A stretch of 64,000 nucleotides of DNA from Thalassococcus arenae (GTDB lineage: Bacteria > Pseudomonadota > Alphaproteobacteria > Rhodobacterales > Rhodobacteraceae). The translations under genes were made by a program, and so were the position numbers. Below the pieces are notes generated by a model. The model saw nothing but the letters and a program-made list of their open reading frames with translations, was not told the DNA's origin and made no database searches. Of the stretch, positions 29,891-39,587 are shown in pieces; within the stretch, counting starts at the first letter, position 1; the number at the start of each line of letters is the position of its first letter. The stretch spans positions 1 through 64,000 of the forward strand of contig NZ_JAHRWL010000004.1 of assembly GCF_019104745.1 (NCBI RefSeq), in the 5' to 3' direction.

Positions 29891-31690
29891 TCACGACAGG
29901 TGATGCACTTTCTGCAGGCCGTAGACCGGCGTGTCGATGCCTTCCATCCGCGCCTTGATCTGCAGGCTAAGGAACTGCGAGTAATGCCGTGACTGGTGCA
30001 GGTTGCCGCCGTGGAACCACAGCGCCTGCTGCTGGGTCGGCTTCCACATGTTGCGCTGCTCGCCCTCCCACGGCCCCGGGTCCTTGGTGGTGTCCGACCC
30101 CAGCCCCCAGACCTTGCCCACCTTGTCGGCCATGTCCTGCCCGACAAGATCGGCCACCCAGCCGTTCATCGAATTGTAGCCGGTGGCATAGACGATCAGA
30201 TCGGCGTCCAGATGGGTGCCATCGTCCAGCACCACGCCGGTTTCATCCACCGCCACGACCTGTCCACGCTTCAGCTTGATCTCGCCATCGATGATCAGCT
30301 GGCTGGCGCCGACGTCGATGTAATAGCCCGACCCGCGGCGCAGATATTTCATGAACAGCCCGCTGTCATCGTCGCCCCAATCCAGCCAGAACCCCGCCTT
30401 TTCAAGCCCTTCGTAGAAATCCTTGTCCTTCTCCTTCATCGCCGCATAGGCCGGGATCTGGAACTGATGCAGGATCGCGTAGGGCAGCGAGGCAAAGATC
30501 AGGTCGGCCTTTTCGGTCGTCATGCCTGCCTGCACCGCGCGTTCGGAATAGAGATCGCCCAGCCCGATCTCCATCAGCGTGTCCGAGCGTACGATATGGG
30601 TCGAGGACCGCTGCACCATCGTCACGTCCGCATCGGCCTCCCACAGCGCCGCGGCGATATCATGGGCGGAATTGTTCGACCCCACGATCACGCATTTCTT
30701 GCCGCTGTATTTGTCCGGGCCGGGGTGCCGGCTGGAATGGTGCTGATCGCCCTTGAACGTCTCCATACCGGGGAAATCGGGGATGCGCGGCTTGCCCGAC
30801 ATGCCGGTCGCCATGACCAGCTGCTTGGGCCTCAGCACCACCTCTTCGCCGTCGCGGTCCACCACGATCGTCCATTCCTTGGCCTTTTCGTCCCACTGGG
30901 CCGATTTGGCCGTGCTGCGCGTCCAGTAATTCAGCTCCATCACCTTGGTGTACATTTCCAGCCAGTCGCCGATCTTGTCCTTGGGCGAAAACACCGGCCA
31001 GTTGTCGGGAAACTTGATGTAGGGCAGATGGTCGTACCAGACCGGATCGTGCAGGCAGAGCGACTTGTAGCGCTTGCGCCAGCTGTCGCCGGGCCGGTCG
31101 TTGCGTTCCAGGATGATCGTCGGCACGCCGAGTTGCCGCAGCCGCGCGCCCAAGGCGATGCCGCCCTGCCCGCCGCCGATGATCACGCAATAGGGCTGGG
31201 TCTTGTAGCCCAGCTCGGCCTCTTCTTTCTGGCGCTCTTCCAGCCAGGTGGCGCGGTTCTTGCCGGCGCCGTGCCTGGCGCCCATCGGCCGGGCGAAACC
31301 CGCAGGTTCCTCGTGCCCCTTCAGTTCGACCATCGTGGTCAGCAGCGTCCAGACGCGGCCGTCCTTCAAACGCACCAGCCCATAGCCCCGCGCCACGGCG
31401 GTTTCGAAGGTGATCCAGGCGGTGACGATGCCGCCGTCTTCGGTCGGCATCTCGCCCTCGGCGATCGCCCATTGCGACGGTCTGGTGGTGGCCAGCTGGT
31501 GCTCGAGCATGTCGCGCACCTGATCCTTGCCTTCGACAGTCTTGATGTTCCAGGTAAAGCTGACGAGGTCGCGCCAATAGCATTCGTCGGCGAACAGATC
31601 GACCGCGCCATCGATATCGCCGCTCTCCAGCGCCTGTCCGAACTGGTCCAGGAACGTCTGCGTCTGCGCCTCGGCTGTTGTGTCGAGCAT
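29891..31690 (-). CDS. NTF2-domain flavin-containing monooxygenase
   Basis: This 599-aa protein has an N-terminal SnoaL/NTF2-like domain (about 1-130, ALESGDIDGAVDLFADECYWRD). A flavin monooxygenase module follows, with FAD motif VIIGGGQGGIALGARL, an NADPH-binding segment VIVGSNNSAHDIAAAL and the late ATGYNSMNGW. Such fusions occur across alphaproteobacteria and are annotated as putative flavoprotein or 4-hydroxyacetophenone-monooxygenase-like. The substrate is unknown. Upstream lies a perfect 17-bp palindromic operator candidate, so it is probably controlled by a local or dedicated repressor that is not adjacent. Confidence 0.88.
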   Translation of the reverse strand: MLDTTAEAQTQTFLDQFGQALESGDIDGAVDLFADECYWRDLVSFTWNIKTVEGKDQVRDMLEHQLATTRPSQWAIAEGEMPTEDGGIVTAWITFETAVARGYGLVRLKDGRVWTLLTTMVELKGHEEPAGFARPMGARHGAGKNRATWLEERQKEEAELGYKTQPYCVIIGGGQGGIALGARLRQLGVPTIILERNDRPGDSWRKRYKSLCLHDPVWYDHLPYIKFPDNWPVFSPKDKIGDWLEMYTKVMELNYWTRSTAKSAQWDEKAKEWTIVVDRDGEEVVLRPKQLVMATGMSGKPRIPDFPGMETFKGDQHHSSRHPGPDKYSGKKCVIVGSNNSAHDIAAALWEADADVTMVQRSSTHIVRSDTLMEIGLGDLYSERAVQAGMTTEKADLIFASLPYAILHQFQIPAYAAMKEKDKDFYEGLEKAGFWLDWGDDDSGLFMKYLRRGSGYYIDVGASQLIIDGEIKLKRGQVVAVDETGVVLDDGTHLDADLIVYATGYNSMNGWVADLVGQDMADKVGKVWGLGSDTTKDPGPWEGEQRNMWKPTQQQALWFHGGNLHQSRHYSQFLSLQIKARMEGIDTPVYGLQKVHHLS

Positions 31691-31730
31691 CGCGTTTCCT
31701 CCCGTTTTCTTGGTGTTGTCAGGCGATCAG

Positions 31731-31747
31731 GTTGACCTCAGGTCAAC
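31731..31747. promoter_or_regulatory. palindromic operator candidate upstream of the monooxygenase
   Basis: GTTGACC-TCA-GGTCAAC is a perfect 7-bp inverted repeat with a 3-bp centre, 41 bp upstream of the monooxygenase start codon. It resembles operators of TetR/GntR/MarR-type regulators. The core TTGAC-N5-GTCAA has one base too many for an FNR box. Confidence 0.65.
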
Positions 31748-31864
31748 ACACGTTTCAACTGTCTTTTGGTCGAATGGATCGCGCAACGCTGGTGCGCGGC
31801 AAAGCCCTGCCGATTTCGCCCTTGACGCTTCCACCCCCAAACCGTAAGCACCCGCGCACATGAT

Positions 31865-31941
<77 letters not shown>

Positions 31942-32003
31942 CCACCCCCTTTACCTCGACGCCCGCTTTGGGCAGGAACACGAAAGGTACGACGGGGGTT
32001 ACC

Positions 32004-33512
32004 ATGTCCAATCCGCTTTTCGACCGGATGCTGTTGCCGCACCAGGCAAGCTCGGCGGTCTTTCTGCATCTTCCGGACGGTGAAACCGTGACCTACGACA
32101 CCTTTGTCCGGCGCACGGCGCAATGCGCCAATGCCCTTGCCCGGATGGGCTTGCGTCCCGGCGACAGGTTGGCCCTGCAGGTCGACAAATCCCCCGACGC
32201 CCTGGCCCTGATCTTCGGCTGCATCCGGGCGGGCATCGTGTTCCTGCCGCTCAACACCGCCTACACCGCCGACGAAATCGCCTATTTCGTCGAAAACAGC
32301 GGCGCGCGCGTCCTGGTCTGCGCGCCGGATCGAAGCACAGACCTGGCCGCTGTCGCCGCGGCCTGCTCCGCGCGGCTGGAAACCCTGGGAACCGATGGCC
32401 ACGGCACGATGAACACGCTGCTCGACACCGCCTCGGAAATGCATGATCCGGTGCATCGCGATCCGGATGACATCGCGGCCTTCCTGTACACTTCGGGCAC
32501 CACCGGCCGGTCCAAGGGCGCGATGCTGAGCCACGACAACCTTCTGTCGAACGCGTTGACACTGGTCGATCACTGGCGCTTCACCGCTGACGACGTGCTG
32601 CTGCACGCCCTGCCGATCTTCCACACCCATGGTCTGTTCGTGGCGACCAATGTCACCCTGGCCGCCGGGGCATCGATGGTGTTCTTCCCCAAGTTCGATG
32701 CAGGTCGGCTGATCGACTGGATGCCACGGGCGACCGCCATGATGGGCGTGCCCACCTTCTACACCCGGCTGCTGGACGAACCGCGCCTGGACGCGGCCGC
32801 CGCCGACATGCGCCTGTTCATCTCCGGTTCCGCCCCGCTTCTGGCGGATACGCATCGCGCCTTCGAGGCCCGCACCGGCCAGCGGATCCTCGAACGCTAC
32901 GGGATGACCGAAACCAACATGAACACCTCCAACCCATATGACGGCGACCGTCGCGCCGGAACCGTGGGCCTGCCGCTGCCGGGTGTCGAGGTCAGGGTTT
33001 GCGATGCCGATGGCGCCGAGCTGCCGCGCGGCGAGATCGGCACGCTCGAAGTGCGCGGTCCGAACGTGTTCAAGGGTTACTGGCAGATGCCCGAAAAGAC
33101 CGCCGCCGAACTGCGCGCAAACGGTTTCTTCATCACCGGAGACCTCGCCCTGCAATCCGACGACGGCTACATCACCATCGTCGGTCGCGGGAAAGACCTC
33201 ATTATTTCAGGCGGTTACAACATCTACCCCAAGGAAATCGAAAGCCTTCTGGACGATCAGCCCGGCATCCTGGAAAGCGCGGTGATCGGCGCGCCCCATC
33301 CCGATTTCGGCGAAAGCCCCGTGGCGGTCCTCGTGGCCGACGATGCCGGTCCGGATCTCGACGCGATCCAAAGAACCGTCACGGCAAAACTCGCCCGCTT
33401 CAAGCACCCTCGCCACTACGTCATCGTCGACGCCCTGCCGCGCAACACCATGGGCAAGGTGCAGAAAGCCGCCCTGCGCGAGACCTACCGCGACATCTTC
33501 GCGAAACCCTGA
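32004..33512 (+). CDS. matB: malonyl-CoA synthetase
   Basis: This 502-aa ANL-superfamily acyl-CoA ligase has the P-loop-like AFLYTSGTTGRSKGAML and A5/A7 regions. The ERYGMTETNMNTSNPYDG and DRRAGTVGLPLPGVEVRV blocks are characteristic of MatB. It should activate malonate (and perhaps methylmalonate) to the CoA thioester. Conserved Lys near the end (NTMGKVQKAALRE) is the adenylation lysine. The start ATG at 32004 is preferred over an ATG 12 codons upstream that lies too near the tRNA. It stands alone, followed by a convergent urease cluster. Confidence 0.92.
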   Translation: MSNPLFDRMLLPHQASSAVFLHLPDGETVTYDTFVRRTAQCANALARMGLRPGDRLALQVDKSPDALALIFGCIRAGIVFLPLNTAYTADEIAYFVENSGARVLVCAPDRSTDLAAVAAACSARLETLGTDGHGTMNTLLDTASEMHDPVHRDPDDIAAFLYTSGTTGRSKGAMLSHDNLLSNALTLVDHWRFTADDVLLHALPIFHTHGLFVATNVTLAAGASMVFFPKFDAGRLIDWMPRATAMMGVPTFYTRLLDEPRLDAAAADMRLFISGSAPLLADTHRAFEARTGQRILERYGMTETNMNTSNPYDGDRRAGTVGLPLPGVEVRVCDADGAELPRGEIGTLEVRGPNVFKGYWQMPEKTAAELRANGFFITGDLALQSDDGYITIVGRGKDLIISGGYNIYPKEIESLLDDQPGILESAVIGAPHPDFGESPVAVLVADDAGPDLDAIQRTVTAKLARFKHPRHYVIVDALPRNTMGKVQKAALRETYRDIFAKP

Positions 33513-33547
33513 TGCTTCATCTTGCCCGATAAACTCCGGGGGTGAAT

Positions 33548-33579
33548 GGCGGCTTGCCGCCAGAGGGGGCTGGCCCCCT
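33548..33579. terminator. double hairpin between matB and ureG
   Basis: Two adjacent hairpins, GGCGGC-TT-GCCGCC (33548-33553/33556-33561) and AGGGGGC/GCCCCCT (33564-33579), fill the gap between the convergent matB and ureG. The second overlaps the ureG stop codon. This AGGGGGCTGGCCCCCT type is common in this bacterial group as a bidirectional terminator or REP-like element; no T-run is present. Confidence 0.65.
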
Positions 33580-34210
33580 ATTCCGCCGCATCCGCCAGCG
33601 GAAGACCACCGATCTCGGCCAGCAGCACGATCACCGCGTCCACCCCTTCACCATGTCTCAGCGCGGTAAAGACGAACGGCCGCCCGGCCCGCATCCGCGT
33701 CGCATCGCGCTGCATCACCTCCAGCGACGCGCCGACATGCGGGGCCAGGTCGGTCTTGTTGATGACCAGGATGTCCGAGCGCGTGATCGCCGGCCCGCCC
33801 TTGCGCGGGATCTCCTCACCCGCCGCGACATCGATCACGTAGATCGTCACATCCGCCAGTTCCGGGCTGAAGGTGGCCGACAGGTTGTCGCCGCCGGACT
33901 CGATCAGGATCAGTTCCAGGTCCGGAAAGGCGGCGTTCAGGTCGGCGATGGCAGCAAGGTTGATCGAGGCGTCCTCGCGAATGGCCGTGTGCGGACAGCC
34001 GCCGGTTTCGACACCGCGGATCCGCTCCAGCGGCAACACCTGCATGCGCATCAGCGCTTCGGCATCTTCCCGGGTGTAGATGTCGTTGGTGACCACCGCC
34101 ATCGACAGGCGGGGGCCAAGCGCCCGGGCCAGCGCGGCGGTCAGCGTGGTCTTGCCGGCGCCGACGGGGCCGCCGACACCGACGCGCAGGGGGCCGTTTG
34201 GGGAAGGCAT
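33578..34210 (-). CDS. ureG: urease accessory GTPase UreG
   Basis: This 210-aa SIMIBI GTPase drives nickel insertion into urease. Residues 13-21 carry the P-loop GGPVGAGKT. The later [14 protein letters not shown] is the NKxD guanine motif (NKTD). [15 protein letters not shown] is the UreG nickel-site region with its CPH motif. The ATG at 34210 gives the family length. It is the last gene of the urease operon on the minus strand, 13 bp after ureF. Confidence 0.96.
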   Translation of the reverse strand: MPSPNGPLRVGVGGPVGAGKTTLTAALARALGPRLSMAVVTNDIYTREDAEALMRMQVLPLERIRGVETGGCPHTAIREDASINLAAIADLNAAFPDLELILIESGGDNLSATFSPELADVTIYVIDVAAGEEIPRKGGPAITRSDILVINKTDLAPHVGASLEVMQRDATRMRAGRPFVFTALRHGEGVDAVIVLLAEIGGLPLADAAE

Positions 34211-34223
34211 GGCAGGGCTCCTT

Positions 34224-34862
34224 TCAGGATCGAAAATTGCGGGAATACAGCGTTTCGTGCCGCTGGCTCTGGATATCCAGCATCGGGGCGAACCCGCCCA
34301 GATCATCTGTCGTGGCGGTTTCGGCCCGGTCGGCCAACGTCGCGCATAGCGGTGCCAGGGCGGCCACGATGCGCTGGCCCTCGGTCTGGCCCAGCGGGAT
34401 CAGCCGAACGCCGGCACTGGCGAGGTTCGACACCACAGCCTGCAAGTACAGCCTGAGCGCGGCGCCCAGTGGCAGGCCCAGAACAGCGATGGCCCGACCG
34501 ACCGCCACCGGATAGGCCGTGGCGTCCAGACCCGGCGACCAGACCGCGTTGACCGCTTCGGCAAAGGCGGCGCCCTGGTTCGCGGTCTCGCGCTGCCGTC
34601 CCGACGACGGTGCCAGCGCCAGCGCCAGGTCGGCCACATCCTCGCCCCGTGCGGCGCAGGCCATCAGCACCGCGTCGGACCAGCCCGCGCCATGCCGCAA
34701 AACCGTCTCGAGCCAATCGCGCAACGCGGCGGCGTCCCGGACCGTCCCGTCCTGGATCGCCGTCTCCAACCCGTGCGAATAGGCAAAGGCGCCCACCGGG
34801 AAGGCCGGCGAGAACAATTGGTGCAGCACCAGAAGCGGGTCAGTGGTCGTGATCGTGGCCAT
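34224..34862 (-). CDS. ureF: urease accessory protein UreF
   Basis: This 212-aa helical protein starts [33 protein letters not shown], with the UreF N-terminal signature [16 protein letters not shown]. It bridges UreD/H and UreG in the nickel-delivery complex. Its start lies 23 bp inside the end of ureE, in a different frame. The first 17 in-frame codons upstream overlap the His-rich ureE tail and are not UreF-like. Confidence 0.94.
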   Translation of the reverse strand: MATITTTDPLLVLHQLFSPAFPVGAFAYSHGLETAIQDGTVRDAAALRDWLETVLRHGAGWSDAVLMACAARGEDVADLALALAPSSGRQRETANQGAAFAEAVNAVWSPGLDATAYPVAVGRAIAVLGLPLGAALRLYLQAVVSNLASAGVRLIPLGQTEGQRIVAALAPLCATLADRAETATTDDLGGFAPMLDIQSQRHETLYSRNFRS

Positions 34863-35328
34863 CGGGACCGTGCGTGTGGGAATGATCGTGACCATGCGTG
34901 CGGCCATGACCATAGGCGCCGCCTTCGGGGGTGAACGGCTCGACCACGTCGCGGGTCGTGGCGCCGATCCGCGCCAGCATGTCGGCCATGACGTGATCGC
35001 GCCGGATCAACAGGCGGCCGGGTTCGATCTGGCAGGGGGTGTGGCGATTTCCGATATGCCAGGCGATGCGCGGCAGGTCGGTCGCGGTCACTTCGATCAG
35101 CGGTTCGGGCGCTGCAACGATGGCGATCTCGCCGCCGCCGTCCAGCACCAGCACGCCGCCGTGATCCAGCGATGTCGTCTTGGGCAAGTCGACCAGCACC
35201 CGGCGCCCGTCGGTCAGCACCAGTGTCTTTCGGCGCAGGAACCGCGCCTCGTAGTCAAGCTGCACTTCACCGACGGCCACGCCATGGGCGTGACCGTGGT
35301 AGGTGCGGGAGATCAGCGGCGCGGTCAT
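34840..35328 (-). CDS. ureE: urease nickel metallochaperone UreE
   Basis: This 162-aa protein has the UreE N-domain (EVQLDYEARFLRRKTLVLTDGRRVLVDLPKTTSLDHGG). The metal-binding core has IAWHIGNRHTPCQIE. A histidine-rich C-terminal tail (GHGRTHGHDHSHTHG then DGHDHDH) binds Ni2+. The tail-coding bases overlap the ureF start. Normal length. It follows the DUF1127-like gene by 16 bp. Confidence 0.95.
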   Translation of the reverse strand: MTAPLISRTYHGHAHGVAVGEVQLDYEARFLRRKTLVLTDGRRVLVDLPKTTSLDHGGVLVLDGGGEIAIVAAPEPLIEVTATDLPRIAWHIGNRHTPCQIEPGRLLIRRDHVMADMLARIGATTRDVVEPFTPEGGAYGHGRTHGHDHSHTHGPDGHDHDH

Positions 35329-35344
35329 GCCGCGCCACCGTCGG

Positions 35345-35554
35345 TCAGTAGATCGAAAAGGCCCGCTGGACCAGTTGAGCGCGGGTCAGACCCATGCGAT
35401 CGAGGTCTGCCTGGCTGACCTGGGCGCATTTCCGGGCCAGTTGGGCGCGATGCGAGTTTTCGCCGATCTTGGTCAGCGCGCTCCACAGCGCGGCCAAGGG
35501 TCGAAAGGGGGCGGCCTTGGCCACCGGGGTCATGCTCGAGGTGATATCTGCCAT
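35345..35554 (-). CDS. DUF1127-like small protein inside the urease operon
   Basis: This 69-aa basic protein begins MADITSSMTPVAKAAPF. The C-terminal half (LARKCAQVSQADLDRMGLTRAQLVQ) matches the pattern of DUF1127 (YjiS-like) proteins, whose helical core contains a D-L-x-x-x-G-L-T-R motif. The ATG at 35554 is preferred over an earlier in-frame ATG because of a GAGG ribosome-binding stretch. It lies between ureC and ureE with ~130 bp and 16 bp gaps. Some DUF1127 proteins bind RNA; its role here is unknown. Confidence 0.75.
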   Translation of the reverse strand: MADITSSMTPVAKAAPFRPLAALWSALTKIGENSHRAQLARKCAQVSQADLDRMGLTRAQLVQRAFSIY

Positions 35555-35682
35555 CTGTCTCGTCCTCAATTGCAGCACACATGCTGCGGTGCGGCATGAC
35601 ATAAGGGCGGCAGGGGTCCGTCACCACAGGCGTTGGCGAATGGCTGGCTTGCAAGCTTTGCATGGCTGATCCCTCCACTGGC

Positions 35683-37431
35683 TCAGAACAGGAAATAGCG
35701 TTGCGCCATGGGCAATTCCGACGCCGGTTCACAGGTCAGCAATTCTCCATCGGCGCGCACCTCGTAGGTCTCAGGGTTGACCTCGACATGGGGGGTGGCG
35801 TCGTTCAGGATCAGATCCTTCTTGCCGATACCGCGGGTGTTCTTGACCGCCAGTGTCCGCTTGGCCAATCCCAGCCGGTCGCCGATACCGTCCGCCTGCG
35901 CGGCTTCGGACACGAAGGTTACCGCGTTGTGCTCGACCGACCGGCCATAGGCGCCGAACATCGGCCGGGAATAGACCGGCTGCGGCGTCGGAATGGATGC
36001 GTTGGGGTCGCCCATCTGCGCGCAGACGATCGTGCCGCCGATCAGCACCATCTCGGGTTTGACCCCGAAAAAGGCCGGGTTCCACAGCACCAGGTCGGCG
36101 CGCTTGCCATGCTCGATGCTGCCGATCTCGTGGGCGATCCCGTGCGCGATGGCCGGGTTGATCGTGTATTTCGCGATGTAGCGGCGGACGCGGAAATTGT
36201 CGTTCTCGCCGGTCTCGTCAGCCAGCCGCCCGCGCTGCTTCTTCATCTTGTCGGCGGTCTGCCAGGTGCGGATGATGACCTCGCCCACCCGGCCCATCGC
36301 CTGGCTGTCGGACGCGATGATCGAAAACGCCCCCATGTCGTGCAGGATGTCCTCGGCCGCGATGGTCTCGCGCCGGATACGGCTTTCGGCAAAGGCCACG
36401 TCCTCGGGGATCGACTTGTCGAGATGGTGGCAAACCATGAGCATGTCCAGATGCTCTTCCAGCGTGTTCACCGTGTAGGGCCGCGTCGGATTGGTCGAGG
36501 ACGGCAGCACGAAATCCTCGCCGCAGATGCGGATGATGTCCGGCGCGTGCCCGCCGCCCGCCCCTTCGGTGTGAAAGGCGTGGATCGTGCGGCCCTTCAT
36601 GGCCTTGACGGTGTTCTCGACAAAGCCGCTCTCGTTCAGCGTGTCGGTGTGGATCATCACCTGCACGTCCCAATCGTCGGCCACCGACAGGCAGCAATCG
36701 ATGGCGCCGGGCGTGGTGCCCCAATCCTCGTGCAGCTTCAGCGCGCAGGCCCCGCCCTTGATCTGCTCGACCAGCGCGGCGGCGAGAGAGGCATTGCCCT
36801 TGCCGGCAAAGGCCAGGTTCATCGGAAAGGCATCCGCCGCCTGCAGCATCCGCCCGATATGCCAGGGCCCCGGTGTACAGGTGGTGGCCAGAGTGCCATG
36901 CGCCGGGCCGGTGCCGCCGCCCAGCATGGTGGTCAGGCCGGAATGAAGCGCATCCTCGATCTGTTGCGGGCAGATGAAATGGATATGGCTGTCGAACCCA
37001 CCGGCGGTCAGGATGCGCCCCTCGCCCGCGATCGCCTCGGTCCCCGGCCCGACGATGATGTCGACGCCGGGCTGGGTGTCGGGGTTGCCGGCCTTGCCGA
37101 TCTTGGCGATGCGCCCGTCGCGCAAGCCGACATCGGCCTTGTAGATGCCGGAATGGTCGACGATCAGCGCGTTGGTGATGACCGTGTCGACCGCGCCATC
37201 CGCCCGCGTCACCTGCGCCTGCCCCATCCCGTCGCGGATCACCTTGCCGCCGCCGAACTTGACCTCTTCGCCATAGATCGGCGCGTTGCCACCGGCCGCC
37301 TCTCCAACGGCGATCGCGGTCAGATCGCGTTCCACCTCGATGATGAGATCGGTATCGGCCAGCCGCACGCGGTCGCCGGTGGTGGGCCCGAACATGGCAG
37401 CATAATCGCGGCGCGAGATCGTGGCGGGCAT
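35683..37431 (-). CDS. ureC: urease alpha (catalytic) subunit
   Basis: This 582-aa nickel amidohydrolase starts [29 protein letters not shown]. Key residues are visible: the His pair GGFDSHIHF, the carbamylated Lys in [27 protein letters not shown], and the flap MVCHHLD with its mobile Cys. It hydrolyses urea to ammonia and carbamate with UreA and UreB. It is separated from ureB by three unrelated genes, an unusual layout. Confidence 0.97.
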   Translation of the reverse strand: MPATISRRDYAAMFGPTTGDRVRLADTDLIIEVERDLTAIAVGEAAGGNAPIYGEEVKFGGGKVIRDGMGQAQVTRADGAVDTVITNALIVDHSGIYKADVGLRDGRIAKIGKAGNPDTQPGVDIIVGPGTEAIAGEGRILTAGGFDSHIHFICPQQIEDALHSGLTTMLGGGTGPAHGTLATTCTPGPWHIGRMLQAADAFPMNLAFAGKGNASLAAALVEQIKGGACALKLHEDWGTTPGAIDCCLSVADDWDVQVMIHTDTLNESGFVENTVKAMKGRTIHAFHTEGAGGGHAPDIIRICGEDFVLPSSTNPTRPYTVNTLEEHLDMLMVCHHLDKSIPEDVAFAESRIRRETIAAEDILHDMGAFSIIASDSQAMGRVGEVIIRTWQTADKMKKQRGRLADETGENDNFRVRRYIAKYTINPAIAHGIAHEIGSIEHGKRADLVLWNPAFFGVKPEMVLIGGTIVCAQMGDPNASIPTPQPVYSRPMFGAYGRSVEHNAVTFVSEAAQADGIGDRLGLAKRTLAVKNTRGIGKKDLILNDATPHVEVNPETYEVRADGELLTCEPASELPMAQRYFLF

Positions 37432-37441
37432 GGACGTCTCC

Positions 37442-37789
37442 TCAATACCCCAGGGTCAACAGGTCTTCGGTGCGCTGACGGGTCAGGCGCGTCAGACAGG
37501 AATTCAGGACAAGCGGACGGATCGACCCACCCTCGTACAAACCGGCTTCGGCCAGACAGGCCGCATCGCGGAACGCGATCCATTTCCGTTGCGCATCCAG
37601 CAACTTGGCCCCGATACCCGCGCCGTCGGCAAAGGCCTTGGCCGGTTTCCAGGCCGCGTTCAGCGCCGCATCCGCGCGTCGGTACTCTTCCGCAGCGCAG
37701 GTGTTCATCTCGATCTGCGTATCGCCGGGACACGCCGCCTGAGCGGCCCCGGCCAGCAGAAAGACCAGCACACTACACGCGAAACGCAT
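37442..37789 (-). CDS. LprI-type lysozyme inhibitor domain protein
   Basis: This 115-aa exported protein has a signal peptide ([18 protein letters not shown]). The mature part fits DUF1311/Lpr[26 protein letters not shown] and [18 protein letters not shown], with paired cysteines. LprI-like proteins inhibit lysozyme or act in envelope stress. It lies 10 bp upstream of ureC and overlaps the preceding gene by 17 bp, so it is transcribed with the urease genes. Confidence 0.85.
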   Translation of the reverse strand: MRFACSVLVFLLAGAAQAACPGDTQIEMNTCAAEEYRRADAALNAAWKPAKAFADGAGIGAKLLDAQRKWIAFRDAACLAEAGLYEGGSIRPLVLNSCLTRLTRQRTEDLLTLGY

Positions 37790-38168
37790 CGTCCACCTCC
37801 ACCTGCATCGCGCTGACCAGCCCGTTGGTCTGCATCGCCATGCCGATCACCGCGAGCAATTCGCCGTGCTGGGCGGCGCTCATCCCCTTGGCCTTGGCGG
37901 CGGCGGTGTGGGAATGGATGCAATAGTCGCAGCCATTGGCGGTGGACACGGCGATATAGAGCATCTCCTTGACCAGCGGATCCAACGCACCGGGACCCAT
38001 CACCTGTTTCAGACGGTCCCAGGTAGCGCGCAGCAATGCCGGGTCGTTGGCCAGCGCGCGCCAGAAATTGTTGATGTAATCCGTGCCCCGGGTGGCCCGG
38101 ATGTCGGCGAAGACGGCCAGCACCTCGGCGCTGGCCGCCTCGTCGGATATCAGCGGCAGCGTCGCCAT
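37773..38168 (-). CDS. carboxymuconolactone decarboxylase / AhpD-like protein
   Basis: This 131-aa protein belongs to the CMD/AhpD fold. The redox motif CDYCIHSH (CxxC-x-x-H) lies in AVSTANGCDYCIHSHTAAAKAKG, typical of peroxidase-like members. The ATG at 38168 overlaps the stop of the cyclase gene (ATGA); the longer upstream frame is antisense noise. It may be a peroxidase or decarboxylase partner of the cyclase, but this is inference. Confidence 0.88.
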   Translation of the reverse strand: MATLPLISDEAASAEVLAVFADIRATRGTDYINNFWRALANDPALLRATWDRLKQVMGPGALDPLVKEMLYIAVSTANGCDYCIHSHTAAAKAKGMSAAQHGELLAVIGMAMQTNGLVSAMQVEVDDAFRV

Positions 38169-38992
38169 CACACCATCGCGAAGATGCGGGCGGGACCACC
38201 GGTGCCGCCGGGATGGGTGGGCGCGCCGACGACCAGCGTGGCCCCGGCCGCAGGCACGTTTTCCAGCCCGGCCAGGTTCTCGATGCCGTAACGGCCGGCG
38301 GGCAGCCACGCGTAATGCGACGCGAAATCGGCGGATGGCCCGTGATCCAGCGAAAGCGTGTCAACCGCCAGCGCCACCGCCGTGGTTTCCTCCAGCAGCA
38401 TCTGCGTCGCCTCGACATGGAAGCCGGGGAAGTGCTTGACCCCCGCCGCATCATTGCCGGTATAGGCCGCCGCATCACCCGATTTCGCCGCCCAGCCGGA
38501 ATGCATCGCCACGCAGGCCTTGTCGGGGATCGGGCCGTTGGCTGCGATCCACGCCTTCAGATCGTCCGGCGTTACCTGCGCGTCGGGGTTCTCGGCCGCC
38601 TTTCCATGGATGTGCACAACGCAAAGCGGGATCACCAGGTCCGAGACCGGGATCTCGTCGACCGACAGGCCATCGGCCGAGAAATGCAACGGCGCGTCGA
38701 TATGAGTGGCGGTATGTTCGTTGATCGTCAGGTTCAAAAGGTTGAAGCCGTGTTCGGCGAAATTGAACTGCGGCTCCATCGCAATGCCCGGCGGTCCGAA
38801 ATAGGTCGGAAAATCCGGGCTGAGCTTGTGGGTCATGTCCACCACCCCGCCATGGCCCGCCGCCAGCGCCGGCGGGGCGGCGGTGATGCCGCCCAGCACC
38901 GACCCGGCCGCAACCGCTGCCGATGCCGAAAAGAACTGGCGGCGCGACAGCATCCGCTCCTTCACCGAATTGATCACGCAGATATCGCACAT
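38168..38992 (-). CDS. TAT-exported cyclase/amidohydrolase family protein (KynB-like)
   Basis: This 274-aa protein has a twin-arginine leader (SRRQFFSASAAVAAGSVLGG) and the cyclase-family metal motif HTATHIDAPLHF. The later GVKHFPGFHVEATQML and DTLSLDHG match the kynurenine-formamidase-like fold. The N-terminal MCDICVINSVKERM before the TAT leader is typical of this subgroup. The enzyme would be folded in the cytoplasm and exported. Its substrate is unknown, and it sits between ureB and the CMD gene. Confidence 0.88.
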   Translation of the reverse strand: MCDICVINSVKERMLSRRQFFSASAAVAAGSVLGGITAAPPALAAGHGGVVDMTHKLSPDFPTYFGPPGIAMEPQFNFAEHGFNLLNLTINEHTATHIDAPLHFSADGLSVDEIPVSDLVIPLCVVHIHGKAAENPDAQVTPDDLKAWIAANGPIPDKACVAMHSGWAAKSGDAAAYTGNDAAGVKHFPGFHVEATQMLLEETTAVALAVDTLSLDHGPSADFASHYAWLPAGRYGIENLAGLENVPAAGATLVVGAPTHPGGTGGPARIFAMV

Positions 38993-39072
38993 GGGTCGTT
39001 CTCCCTATCTATGGTGGGTGGCCTGCTCGACGGCTCTGCCCGCGATCCTGCAAGATCACCCTAGCACGCCTC

Positions 39073-39378
39073 TCACAGCCGACCCATCACCTGCTGATTG
39101 AAGCCGAAGATCCGCCGCGCGCCGCCGATCTCGATCAGCCGCACCTCGCGGCGCTGACCCGGTTCGAACCGCACCGCCGTGCCCGCCGCGATATCCAGCC
39201 GCCGACCGCGCGCCGCGTCGCGGTCGAAATCCAGCGTGCTGTTGGCCTCGGCGAAATGGTAATGCGAGCCCACCTGCACAGGCCGGTCACCGGTATTGGC
39301 GACCATCAGCGTGATCGCCTCGCGCCCCTCGTTCAGGGTGATCGTTCCCGCGGCGGGCATCACTTCCCCGGGGATCAC
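39073..39378 (-). CDS. ureB: urease beta subunit
   Basis: This 101-aa protein starts [24 protein letters not shown] and has [20 protein letters not shown], the UreB signature. The predicted start is GTG overlapping the stop of the small upstream gene (GTGA). It binds UreC to build the urease complex. The next gene downstream is the cyclase, about 80 bp away, not ureC. Confidence 0.95.
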   Translation of the reverse strand: MIPGEVMPAAGTITLNEGREAITLMVANTGDRPVQVGSHYHFAEANSTLDFDRDAARGRRLDIAAGTAVRFEPGQRREVRLIEIGGARRIFGFNQQVMGRL

Positions 39379-39545
39379 CTTTTCCTCCGCAGGCCCACCG
39401 CGGCAACGCCGCCCGCCAGGGCGACGACCGACAGCGCACCCAACACCGCCAGCCAGGATGCCCCGTCATGTGGATGCACATGCGCACCGGGATGCGCCGC
39501 AACCGGCCCCGCAAGCATCGCCAGAACCAAAGCCCATCTCTTCAT
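39375..39545 (-). CDS. small exported/membrane protein between ureA and ureB
   Basis: This 56-aa gene begins [21 protein letters not shown] signal-peptide-like hydrophobic start is followed by a short His-rich segment ([11 protein letters not shown]), a second hydrophobic helix (about 31-50, [20 protein letters not shown]) and an RRKR end. Its TGA overlaps the GTG of ureB by one base on each side, so translation is coupled. The His-rich segment between two helices suggests a metal-related or membrane role in a nickel operon, which is inference. I recognise no named family. Confidence 0.8.
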   Translation of the reverse strand: MKRWALVLAMLAGPVAAHPGAHVHPHDGASWLAVLGALSVVALAGGVAAVGLRRKR

Positions 39546-39587
39546 CGCGAACCCCCTCGTTCTTCTCTTTCAAAAATACGCACGGCC

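Noticed and set aside
31731-31747. FNR box reading of the monooxygenase palindrome
   Set aside because: Half sites TTGAC/GTCAA are separated by five bases, not four.
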